DNA of 64,000 nt. It comes from an uncultured Rhodopila sp. Lineage in GTDB: Bacteria; Pseudomonadota; Alphaproteobacteria; Acetobacterales; Acetobacteraceae. The notes under the pieces are model-generated. The model was not told the DNA's origin, did not search any database, and was given only the letters and a program-made list of their open reading frames with translations. Below, one piece after another: positions 38,046-48,300 of the stretch. The translations under genes and the position numbers were made by a program. The first letter of the stretch is position 1; the number at the start of each line of letters is the position of its first letter. Location: assembly GCF_903915725.1 (NCBI RefSeq), contig NZ_CAIWTY010000086.1:62001-126000 (forward strand). Reading direction: 5' to 3'.

Positions 38046-39455
38046 TCAGAACTGCTTATAAACAATCTCCGGCGACGACACATTCAGCACCAGTCCGGCT
38101 ATCGCAATCACCAGCACCATCGCCGAGGCGAGCGCCGTGCGCGTGTATCTTGATCCCAGCACTCCGCTCAGCCAACGTCCCGATGGTCCGAGAAGATCGG
38201 GGATGGCCAGCACGATGCTGGCGGAACCGACCGTCCCGACAGCAGCGGCAACGCATCCGAGCACGCCAAGCTTGTCCGCCAGGCCGCCAATCTCCGCCCA
38301 GGTTGCCCAGAACCACAGCAGGGTGAACGCGAACCAGGTGAACGTCAGACCGCGCGTGATCGCTCGATAGACCGGGCGCGCGCACAGGCGCTCATACCCG
38401 GCCGGAGTCAGCCGCCGCGTCATCGCAACCTGATACAGCCGGTTCCCCGCCACGCCACCGCCCTGCAGCACACCGAAGAACAGGAACTCCGAGGTCTGGC
38501 CGTGCCACGCACCGACCAGGAAAAACGTCACGAAGAACGCCACTACGCTGGGATATTGTTTCGACCGAGCGGACCGGTGGCGGCGCATCCAGGTCATCAG
38601 CAGCGGATTGAACACGTAGCCGCGCAGCCACTGCGATAGCGAAATGTGCCACCGGCTCCAGAACTCGATGAAGTTGCCGGCGCTGAACGGCCGATCGAAA
38701 TTCTCCGGCAGGCGCAGCCGGTAAAGACGGGCCGCACCGATGACGAAATCGGTGTAGCCGGAGAAATTCGCATACAGAAACAGCGGATACAGCACGAGGA
38801 TCAGCGTTCCGGTCAGCGCCCGCTGACCTGCCGGCAAATTCCCTGTCAGCGCCGCGATCTGATCCGACTGCCACGCATGCAGCGCCGTGGATAGAATCAG
38901 CACCTTGAATGCACCCAGCACCATCCGCCACGCGGCGACACCAATGTCGGCCATACCGAGGGGCAGCGAGTCATTCGCCTCGTAGTCTTCCAGCCGTTGG
39001 ATTGGACCCGAAACAAACGCCGGAAAATTCAGCGTGAAGTTCAGGTATCGCAGCACACCGACCCGCCGGCCGGGTTCCTGGCCGGCGTCGATCACGAGAT
39101 GCATGACGCGGAAGAAGATATACGAAAGTCCCACGGTCATCGCGCCGGGCGGCAGAAGCAACGACTCAGGAATGAAGCTGTAGCGCTTCAGCCAAACGAA
39201 CACCGCAAGCACCAGAACGATCGAGGCTGGTGCCGCCCATTTCCGCCCCGACCCGGCGGCCGCGAGGCAGCCATAGCCAATAGCCAGGAACCCGGCCAGC
39301 GGGGCCAGCGGCAGGACCGCCTGCGAAAAACTCCAGACGAAAGCCAGGTTCAGCACCAGCCAGACCGCGCTTCGCCATGTCCGCGCCGAACCGGCGTTGA
39401 ATACGGCGGCGCCCACCAGAACGAAGGCCAGAAACTGCCAGGAGGGAACGTTCAT
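38046..39455 (-). CDS. MBOAT-family membrane O-acyltransferase (AlgI-like)
   Basis: A 469-residue polytopic membrane protein that would transfer acyl (often acetyl) groups to an exported polysaccharide. MBOAT landmarks: FVSGPIQRLEDYE, NFSGYTDFVIGAARLYRL, FDRPFSAGNFIEFWSRWHIS, SLSQWLRGYVFNPL and the active-site His in FLVGAWHGQTSEFLFFG. Ten or more hydrophobic helices. The ATG overlaps the stop of the SGNH partner gene by 4 bp, the usual pairing of AlgI-type with AlgJ/AlgX-type proteins. Confidence 0.92.
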   Translation of the reverse strand: MNVPSWQFLAFVLVGAAVFNAGSARTWRSAVWLVLNLAFVWSFSQAVLPLAPLAGFLAIGYGCLAAAGSGRKWAAPASIVLVLAVFVWLKRYSFIPESLLLPPGAMTVGLSYIFFRVMHLVIDAGQEPGRRVGVLRYLNFTLNFPAFVSGPIQRLEDYEANDSLPLGMADIGVAAWRMVLGAFKVLILSTALHAWQSDQIAALTGNLPAGQRALTGTLILVLYPLFLYANFSGYTDFVIGAARLYRLRLPENFDRPFSAGNFIEFWSRWHISLSQWLRGYVFNPLLMTWMRRHRSARSKQYPSVVAFFVTFFLVGAWHGQTSEFLFFGVLQGGGVAGNRLYQVAMTRRLTPAGYERLCARPVYRAITRGLTFTWFAFTLLWFWATWAEIGGLADKLGVLGCVAAAVGTVGSASIVLAIPDLLGPSGRWLSGVLGSRYTRTALASAMVLVIAIAGLVLNVSSPEIVYKQF

Positions 39456-40600
39456 TTCGCTGCGGCCTGAGCATATGCCCGGCAGCGCGAGAACGACGGT
39501 TCCGCCAGCAGTCCCTGCTCCACCACTCCGGCCAGAGCGGCATGGCCACCATCTCGAGGGTGTCCGTCCGTCAAATAGAACAGGCTTTGAAAATCCGGTG
39601 CCGCCGCAAAGTCCCGGGTCGCATCGAAGAACTGGACACCAGCCTTGCTCGCGGCAACCTGCAGCGACGATCCCAGAACGAACGGATCAACCCCGGACGG
39701 CTTTGATTTCAATGTGGCCAGCGCCGCCTGTGCTCGCTCCGGAATGTAGACCAGCAGCACGGGCACCCCTGCCGGGGCTGTTTCGGAACTGATCCGGTGC
39801 AGGAGCTCGCCCGCATCGTTTACCCGATGCTGCCAGACGGAACTCAGCGGTTCGCGGACATAATCGGCCGGATCGCCGTTCAGCAGGAAAGCCCTGATCT
39901 GAAACGCCGGATCGCGATACAAGTAATACTGCATCAGCAGGAACAGCCGGCTGTCCCGCAGCAGATATACAGCCGACCGAAGGTTCAGCCGTTCCGGTGC
40001 CGGCCTGACGGCTGCCGGCGGCGGGTCTTTAAGATGGATCAGGTCATACGGTCCGATCGTCATCACGATCGCAGACGGTTTCAACGCCAGCGCCTCGGGT
40101 ATCCGCCGGTCGATTTGATTGACGTCCGTCGGTTCAGTGCCCAGGTTTTGGAAATCCACCAATTCTCCGCACCGCGCCGACAGGTACGCCGATGCCCGGG
40201 CGGCGAAAGAATCGGAATAGTTCACCAACGCACCGCGCGCGGTGGAGGATCCCATCACCACGACACGCAGCGCGCCCGGCGGCCGGACGGCGCAGGACTC
40301 CGCGGTACGATAACCGCATTCATTAAATCGCTGAGTGATCCAGGGTCCTTCCCACACCTTGGTATGGGAAACGCAGGACGGATGATACCGCGCACCCGAT
40401 CCCGTGACATACTCGCAAGGTTCGGCCGCGTCGTCCTGCACGTAGATCAACCGGACCGTGATCTCCCCGGCGGCAAGCAGCAGCAGCATCGTTCCCAGAA
40501 AAATCAGCGGCAGCAAAACGTAGTCCCGGCGAGGCAACCGCCAGGGTTGCGCTGCGCCCGAGGTCCGTTCAGCCGGCAGGGTGGTTTGCTGGTCGATCAT
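39452..40600 (-). CDS. Membrane-anchored SGNH/AlgJ-like protein
   Basis: About 382 residues. A basic N-terminus (PWRLPRRDYVLLP) leads into one membrane helix (LIFLGTMLLLLAAGEITVRL), placing the rest in the periplasm. The domain has SGNH-like blocks: VVVMGSSTARGALVNYSDSF (nucleophile Ser), FQNLGTEPTDVNQ, and TDGHPRDGGHAALAG with Asp/His near the C-terminus. It likely cooperates with the MBOAT protein encoded directly downstream to acylate a surface glycan. Two adjacent ATGs (40603 and 40600) are possible starts; no clear ribosome binding site. Confidence 0.82.
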   Translation of the reverse strand: MIDQQTTLPAERTSGAAQPWRLPRRDYVLLPLIFLGTMLLLLAAGEITVRLIYVQDDAAEPCEYVTGSGARYHPSCVSHTKVWEGPWITQRFNECGYRTAESCAVRPPGALRVVVMGSSTARGALVNYSDSFAARASAYLSARCGELVDFQNLGTEPTDVNQIDRRIPEALALKPSAIVMTIGPYDLIHLKDPPPAAVRPAPERLNLRSAVYLLRDSRLFLLMQYYLYRDPAFQIRAFLLNGDPADYVREPLSSVWQHRVNDAGELLHRISSETAPAGVPVLLVYIPERAQAALATLKSKPSGVDPFVLGSSLQVAASKAGVQFFDATRDFAAAPDFQSLFYLTDGHPRDGGHAALAGVVEQGLLAEPSFSRCRAYAQAAAK

Positions 40601-40732
40601 CATGAACGGCGCAGATATATTGCGGCCAGACGGGCGGCGGGCGGCAAAACCTCGCGATTACCAGGACTGTCATACAGCCTCCGGATCGGCTATCAACTGA
40701 TCAGGATCAGGGAACAAAGGACCCAGCCGCCG

Positions 40733-41476
40733 ATGGCCAAACCCGCTCATACGTCTCGCGCCCCGACCGAGTGGGATCGCGATGCCGCGCTGACCGCCGC
40801 GCGCATCCTGCTCGAGATCAAGGCCGTCAACTTCCGGCCGGAGGAGCCATACACCTTCACCTCCGGTTGGAAGTCGCCGGTCTATATCGACTGCCGGCGG
40901 ATCATCTACTTCCCGCATGCCCGGGCGAAAATCTGCGACCTGGCTGTGGGCAAGATCCAACGGCATGTCGGCTACGAGGCGATCGAGGTGCTGGCCGGGG
41001 GCGAAACCGCGGGCATTCCGTTCGCCGCCTGGATGGCCGATCGGATGTCGGCGCCGATGTCGTATGTGCGGAAGAAGCCGAAGGGGTTCGGCCAGAATGC
41101 TCTGATCGAGGGCGACGTGCCCGTCGGCAAGCGCACCTTGCTGGTGGAAGACCTGACAACGGACGGCCAGTCAAAGGTTCGTTTTGCTAACGCGCTCCGC
41201 GATGCCGGGGCGATCGTCAACCACGCCTTCGTGATTTTCTTCTACGGCGTATTCCCCGGCGCGTTCGAAACGCTCTCGAAAATGGACATCACCCTGCACA
41301 GCCTGTGCACCTGGTGGGATGTCCTGGATGCCTGCAAGGACCGTCCGTATTTCTCCGAAGCCGCCATGTCGGACGTGCGGAAATTCCTCGAAAATCCGGT
41401 CGCATGGTCCGCAGCGCACGGCGGTATTTCCTCGGCCGAGGAAGCCCTCGCGCGAAAGGCGTCGGCGGAGGAATAA
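40733..41476 (+). CDS. pyrE: Orotate phosphoribosyltransferase
   Basis: Joins orotate and PRPP to OMP in pyrimidine biosynthesis. About 247 residues: TFTSGWKSPVYIDCRRIIYF (orotate/PRPP loop), VLAGGETAGIPFAAWMADRM, MSYVRKKPKGFGQNALIEG (flexible Lys loop) and the PRPP signature TLLVEDLTTDGQSK. The C-terminal ~45 residues extend beyond the core. The start at 40733 follows GGAACAAAGGACC-like purine-rich sequence. Divergent from the SGNH gene. Confidence 0.95.
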   Translation: MAKPAHTSRAPTEWDRDAALTAARILLEIKAVNFRPEEPYTFTSGWKSPVYIDCRRIIYFPHARAKICDLAVGKIQRHVGYEAIEVLAGGETAGIPFAAWMADRMSAPMSYVRKKPKGFGQNALIEGDVPVGKRTLLVEDLTTDGQSKVRFANALRDAGAIVNHAFVIFFYGVFPGAFETLSKMDITLHSLCTWWDVLDACKDRPYFSEAAMSDVRKFLENPVAWSAAHGGISSAEEALARKASAEE

Positions 41477-41829
41477 TGCCCCGCCGCATTGCGTCGGGCG
41501 GCCTTCGCCTGGCAGCTGAGCGTCACGCCGTTCCGGCCGTCGACGCCGCCGGCGGACACCGGACCGGCAACGACGACACGCCGGACCACCCGCGGTGCGT
41601 CGCCCGGTAGCGGAGTTCTGTTGTAGCTGCGCTGACGGTTCTCGGCGCAGCGAGGCCGCCAACCGCGATTGCCGGGCAGGGTGTGTGTCAGAAGCCGTCT
41701 GCGGCGCATAGGAGCCTTTAATCGCCCCGCCAAAGGACAATATGTTTCACCGGGGTGGGACCGGCCCGTAGCTTGACGCCGCGCCGGAAGATCGCGAACG
41801 ATGCGACCTCATGCTTAAGGAGAGTGCTC
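41477..41829. other. Intergenic region after pyrE
   Basis: About 350 bp with no gene I can support. It has several short GCCGG/CCGGAC repeats but no perfect stem-loop, and ends with the AAGGAG site of the next gene. Confidence 0.5.
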
Positions 41830-42276
41830 GTGGGTCAACAGCCGATCGGCCTGTTAACGCGGGATTTGCCGAAGCCTTATGGGATAGGCGTTCGCCTGAC
41901 GCCGGCATGGCTGCGCTCGATGCTGATAGCCGCCGTTGCCGCCTCGGCGCTTCTGGCATGGTTCGTGACGCGGGGAGATCCGGCAAACCCGGACGCCGAG
42001 TTGGTGCGGGTGCTGCAATTCATGACTGTGGCCAAGGGCCTTATCGGGTTCGGCGTGCTATGGCTGGTGTCGATACGGTTCCGTTACCTGGTCGCGCCGC
42101 GGCTGGCCTTTGGCTACATCGCGGGCAGCGCTATCATGGCGTCAGGGCCGGGTGCGATGTGGACCACGGCGCATATCGTCCTTGGATCGTTGCTGTTCTA
42201 CGCCGGCATCGGGGTATTGTTGACCCTGGGCTGGGCCGACGGGCGCGCCTTATCGCGGTTTGCCCGACGCACCTGA
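41830..42276 (+). CDS. Small hypothetical integral membrane protein
   Basis: About 148 residues with four hydrophobic helices: LRSMLIAAVAASALLAWFV, TVAKGLIGFGVLWLVSI, RLAFGYIAGSAIMASG and MWTTAHIVLGSLLFYAGIGV. I prefer the GTG at 41830 (VGQQPIGLL), 8 bases after AAGGAG; GTG 41824 and longer starts are open. I do not recognise a family. It stands alone between pyrE and the convergent giant glycosyltransferase gene. Confidence 0.7.
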   Translation: MGQQPIGLLTRDLPKPYGIGVRLTPAWLRSMLIAAVAASALLAWFVTRGDPANPDAELVRVLQFMTVAKGLIGFGVLWLVSIRFRYLVAPRLAFGYIAGSAIMASGPGAMWTTAHIVLGSLLFYAGIGVLLTLGWADGRALSRFARRT

Positions 42277-42338
42277 CCCATTCGTTCAATAAAGAAAAGC
42301 ACGGGCCCGTGGCGGATCGGTTCGACATGCCGCACCTA

Positions 42339-45300
42339 TCAGACGATCTGTCGTAGCATTGACCGCAGCGGATTGCGGTAGCGCATGATCAACCGCCGCA
42401 ATATCGGCAGGCGTAGCGGAGGCAGCATCAGGATCTGCAGTGGCAGGCGGGACCGCCTAGGTAAATGCGCGGTTATATAACGAAGATTGCGATAAGCCTC
42501 ACTCTGTTCTGACGTCGTTCCGGTCTTGACAGCCTTGCGCAGTTCAACGGCCGTGGAACGGAAGAACCGCGGGGCGATCAGGTCGCGGATATAAAACCGC
42601 GTCATGTCGGGATCGTCAGGGAACTGCGCGATCAGCTTGCGGGCATAGGCCGCACGGCTGACTCCCATGCGCGATGAATAGGAGCTGCTGGTGTTGTGAA
42701 TTCGCCAGGCCGATAAGGGCTTGGTCAGATAAACGTTGTCATAGCCGGCAAGAAACAGCCGCAGGAACAGGTCGTCGTCCTCATAGCCGGATAGCTGCTC
42801 ATCGAAGCCATCGACAGCGAGGAATGCCTTGCGAGACATCACGCAGGCGGACGGCAGGACGTACATGTCGTTGGCGAGACATGCGAAAACGTCGCGCTTG
42901 GGATGCTGCGTGTGGAGGGTTTCAAGGAAGCTGCGGCAGACGATGCGCCCATCGTAGTTGATCTCGTCAAGGTTGCTGTATGCCCAGCCAAGTTCGAGCG
43001 ATCGCTTTTCCAGGAACGGCTTTACAAGTTCCGCCAGATGATCGGGGTACCAGACGTCATCCTGGTCCAGAAAAGCGATCAGGTCGCCATGGGCTAGCTC
43101 AACACCGAGATTGCGCGCGGCGGACTGCCCGGCGTTTTCCTGCCGGATCAGTCTGATCGGGTGACTTCGGGCGAGGCGCTCGACAATCGCTCCGCCACCA
43201 TCCGTTGAACCGTCGTCCACGACGATGATTTCGTCCGGCGGCAGGGTCTGCGCCAGCATGCTGCGCAGCGCCTGTTCGATGAAAGGTGCGCCGTTATAGA
43301 GCGGAACGATCGCGCTGATCACCGGTTCGCGGCGATGCAGGCCGGTTCCCTCGTCCTTTTTCAACAGTTCGTCGAGAAAGTGCAAATTCTCGAAGCAGGT
43401 TTCGATCCATGCGTCATCCGCCGTCATCAGCGCCTTGCGCGCCTCGGCCAGGGCATCGCGGACGAATCGCGGCGCGATCAGATCCCGCACGGAATAGCGC
43501 TTGATGTCGTCTTCGTCCGGGAACGCCTCGATCAGCTTGCGCGCATACGCCATCCTGCTGGCGGCGGCGCGATACGCGACCGCGCCGACCTCGTGATTCA
43601 CCCGCCAACGCGCCAGTGCCTTGTCTATGTAAAGGTTGTCGTAGCCGGCATGCAGCAGCCGCAAGAAGAAATCATCGTCCTCGTAACGGGACAGGCCCTC
43701 GTCAAACCCGCCGATAGCCTCGAATGCCTTACGCGCGAACAGCGAGGCCGAAGGCCGCACCAGCATGTCGTGGCGAAGGCAGTCCGCAACGCTCGTTTTC
43801 GGATGCGGTGCCTGCGATCCGCGAAGCAACGATTGCGTCCGAAGCTCACCGGTCTGATCGATTTCATCCAGGTCGCTGTATACCCAGCCGAGCGGTCGTG
43901 CCCGCTGTTCGTGGAACGGCGGCTTCATGTCGGCCAGATGGGACGGATACCAGGCATCATCCTGGTCAAGCAGCGCGATCAGGTCGCCATGTGCATGCCG
44001 GATGCCGAGATTCCGCGCCGCCGCCACACCGCTCTGCGGTTGCGACAGCAGTGTGATGGGATGAGTTTCGCCGATACGGCGAACGATCTCCGGGCCGTTG
44101 TCGGTCGAGCCGTCATCGACAACGATGATTTCGTCAGGGCGCTGGGTCTGCTCCAGCACGCTGCGCAGTGCTTCCTCGATAAACCACGCACCGTTGTGCA
44201 GCGGGATGACGACCGTGACCAGAAGGTTACTGCGGAACGGCTCCGGCTTGCCCATGGCCCCCAGATACCCTTCGAGGGTAGCGAGATTGTCCATGAACCT
44301 GTCGGCCAGCACACGGTCTCCGGCGCGCAGGGCGCGCCGCATCATCTCGGCCACATGGTGCAGGAAGCGCGGCACGATCAGGTCGCGGGCGTAGAACAGA
44401 TACCGGTCAGGCTCGTCCGGAAAGGCATCGATCAGCTTGCGCGCATACAGCATGGCGCTGGCCGTCATCCGCGGCGAAAACGACGCGCTGTCGGGGAAGA
44501 TGCGCCACCGCGACAGCGCCTTGTCGATGTAGACGTTATCGAAGCCGCCATGCAGCAGGCGGATGAACAGGTCATCGTCTTCGTAGCCCGACAGGCGTTC
44601 GTCGAACCCGCCGACGCTTTCGAACGCCCGGCGCGAGATCACCGTTGCCGACGGCAGCACGAACATGTCGCGCCTCAGGCAGTCGAGGATATTGGTCTTT
44701 GGATGTTCGCCGTTGTCGCGATTCAACGCTGATTGGGCGACCAGCTCGCCGTTGCGGTCGACCTCGTCGAGGTTGCTGTAGACCCAGCCGAGCGGCCGCG
44801 GCCGCGATTCCTGGAACGGCTTGGTCAGCTCGGCCAAGTGGGACGGATACCAGGTGTCGTCCTGATCCAACAGGGCGATCAGGTCGCCGTGCGCATGCTG
44901 AACGCCCAGGTTGCGCGCCGAGGACTGGCCGCCGTTCGGCTTGGTCAGCAGCGTGATCGGATAGGCCTTGGCCATCTGCTGCACAATCGCCGGACCGCCG
45001 TCGGTCGAGCCGTCATCGACAACGATGATTTCGTCCGGCGGCAGCGTCTGTTCCAGCACGCTGCGCAATGCCTCATCGATGGTGCGTTCGCCGTTGTACA
45101 GCGGGATCACAACCGTCGTCAGCAGGTTGGTGCGCAGCACACGCTGGCGGTCTTGCTCCGGTATGGACGTTTCCAGGATGCCGATGTCGCGAACACACGC
45201 ATCGGACAACGCGGCATCCCCGGTGCGCAATGCCCGCCGCAGCGTTTCGGCGACATGATGCAGAAACCGTGGAACGATCAGGTCGCGCGCATAGAACAGG

Positions 45301-48300
45301 TTCTTCGCCGGCTCGTCGGGAAATGCGGCAATCAGCTTGTGCGCGAAGGTCATGCGGCTGACGGCCATGCGCGGTGAAAAAGACGTGCTTTCCGGGTAGA
45401 TGCGCCAGCGCGACAGCGCCTTGTCGATATAGACATTGTCGTAGCCGGCCTGCAGCAGCCGGATAAACAGATCGTCGTCCTCATAACCGGACAGGCGTTC
45501 ATCGAACCCGCCCACTGCCTCGAACGCTTTACGGGAGATCACCGTAGCAGAAGGCAGCACGAACATGTCCTGCCGCAGGCAATCCAGCACATTGGTCTTC
45601 GGATGCTGCACAGGGGTGCGGGCCAGAATCGACTGCGCCACCAGGACGCCGTGATTGTCGACCTCGTCGAGGTTGCTGTAGGTCCAACCGAGCTCGCGAG
45701 AGCGCGGTTCGCAAAACGGCCTGGTCAGCTCCGCCAGGTGCGACGGATACCAGGCGTCGTCCTGATCGAGCAACGCGATCAGGTCGCCATGTGCATATTG
45801 CACGCCGAGATTGCGTGCCGAGGACTGGCCGCCATTCGGCTTGCTCAGCAAGGTGATCGGATGCGAGATGGCCATCCGCTGCACGATCGCCGGGCCCCGA
45901 TCGGTCGAGCCGTCATCGACGACGATGATTTCGTCCGGCGGCAGCGATTGCTCCAGAACGCTGTGCAGCGCTTCCTCGATGGTGCGTTCGCCGTTGTACA
46001 GCGGGATCACAACCGTGGTCAGCAGGTTGGTGCGCAGCACACGCTGGCGGTCCTGCTCCGGTATGGACGTTTCCAGGATGCCGATATCGCGAACACACGC
46101 ATCGGACAACGCGGCATCGCCCGTGCGCAATGCCCGCCGCAGCGTTTCGGCGACATGATGCAGAAACCGTGGAACGATCAGGTCGCGCGCATAGAACAGG
46201 TTCTTCGCCGGCTCGTCGGGAAATGCGGCAATCAGCTTGTGCGCGAAGGTCATCCGGCTGACGGCCATGCGCGGCGAGAAAGACGTGCTTTCCGGGTAGA
46301 TGCGCCAGCGCGACAGCGCCTTGTCGATATAGATATTCTCATAGCCGGCCTGCAGCAGCCGGATGAACAGATCGTCGTCCTCATAACCGGACAGGCGTTC
46401 ATCGAACCCGCCCACTGCCTCGAACGCTTTACGGGAGATCACCGTAGCGGAAGGCAGCACGAACATGTCCTGGCGCAGGCATTCCAGCACATTGGTCTTC
46501 GGATGCTGTGCCGGTGTGCGCGTCAGAACCGACTGCGCCACCAGAGTGCCGCGGCCGTCAACCTCGTCCAGGTTGCTATAGGTCCAGCCAAGCGCGCGTG
46601 AGCGCGGCTCGCAAAACGGCTTCGTCATTTCCGCCAGATGCGACGGATACCAGGTGTCGTCCTGATCGAGCAACGCGATCAGGTCGCCATGGGCGTGCCG
46701 AATCCCGAGATTGCGCGCAGACGATTGGCCGCCATTCGGCTTTGTCAGGATGGTGATGCGATGGCGCGCCGCCATCCGCGCCACGATCGCCGGGCCTTCA
46801 TCCTGCGACCCGTCATCAACGACGATAATCTCGTCCGGTGGCAGCGTCTGTTCCAGCACGCTGCGCAACGCTTCCTCGATTGTGCGTCCGCCGTTGTACA
46901 GCGGGATCACAACGGTCGTCAGCAGGTTGGTGCGCGCCAGCGGGCAGAGGTCCGTCTCGCCCGCCAGAAGCTGCAGAGCTTCGATGTCGGCCTTGCTCAC
47001 GCCCGCGAGGGCAGCGTCGCCGATTCGTAAGGCCTTGCGCAATGTTTCGGCAACGTGATGCAGAAACCGCGGGATGATCAGGTCCCGGGCATAGGATATG
47101 CCACGGGCATTATCGGCCGGATAGGCCGTCACCAGCTTGCGGACGAAGTTCATGCGCCCGGCCGCCATGTCCGGCAGCAGCATGTTTCGGTGCGGATCGA
47201 GCCGCCAGCGCGAAACCGGCTTGTCGATGAAGACATTGTCGTAGCCGCTGTCGAGCAGCCGCATGAACAGGTCATCGCCGGCGTATTCCGACAGGGTCTC
47301 ATCGAAGCAGCCGGTATCGGCAAGCGCTCTGCGGGCAATCAAGGCCGCCGAAACCGGCACGTGCATGTCATGCTTCAGGCAGTCGGCGATACTTGTCTTC
47401 GGGTGCGGGACGCCCAGCGTCGTCAGGAAGGAGCGTGTGACGCACTCGCCGGATCCGTCGATCTCGTCGACATTGCCGTAGGCCCAGCCAAGCGGCCGCG
47501 TTCGCGGCTGCCTGAACGGTTCCGAAAGCTCGGCCAGGTGGCACGGGTACCAGGCATCGTCCTGGTCGAGCAGCGCTATGAGGTCGCCGTGGGCCTGGCG
47601 AATGCCGAGATTGCGGGCGGCCGGTTGGCTGACGCCGGATGCGCCGAGCAACGTCACCTGAACACGATCGGCGAGCCGGTCGAGTATATCAGAAACGCCT
47701 TCATCCGAGCCGGCATTGACGACGATGATCTCATCCGGCTGCAGCGTCTGCGCCAGCACCCCGCGCAACGCGCCCTCAAGGTGGCGGCCGCTGTCATGAA
47801 GCGTGATGACCACCGTAACAACCAGGCCGGACCGGGCAAACTCCGCCCCCCCCGTCATGTCGCGCAGCAGTGCGATGTCGTCCCCGCACGCGTCCGCCAG
47901 GTCGGCATCGCCGCTGCGTAGCGCATGCCGCATCGTCTCTGTCGCGGTATGCAGGAAACGGGGGAGAATCAAATCCCGGGTGAAATTCGTCGCGTCGGCG
48001 TTGTCGCCGGGATGCAGCTCCGTAAGCTTGCGCATATAGGTCATGCGGCCGCTGGCCACAGTCGATGACCAGCCGGCCTTGTTCTCATAGACACGCCAGC
48101 AGCTCAGCGGCTGGTCGATGAAGACGTTGGCGTAACCGGCCTGGATAAGCCGGCGGAACAGATCATCGTCCTCGTAACCCGACAGCCCGGTGTCAAACCC
48201 GCCGACGGCCTCCAGCGCCGGGCGCGAGATCAGTGCCGCGGAGGGGCGCACCAGGACGTCATGACGCAGGCAGTCCATAACCGTCCCGGGGTGCGTTCCC

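Noticed and set aside
43335-46601. Several long plus-strand open frames opposite the giant glycosyltransferase gene
   Set aside because: They recur with the same 900-bp period as the GT modules and are rich in His, Gln and Arg, which is what the antisense of this gene would give. They have no independent motifs.
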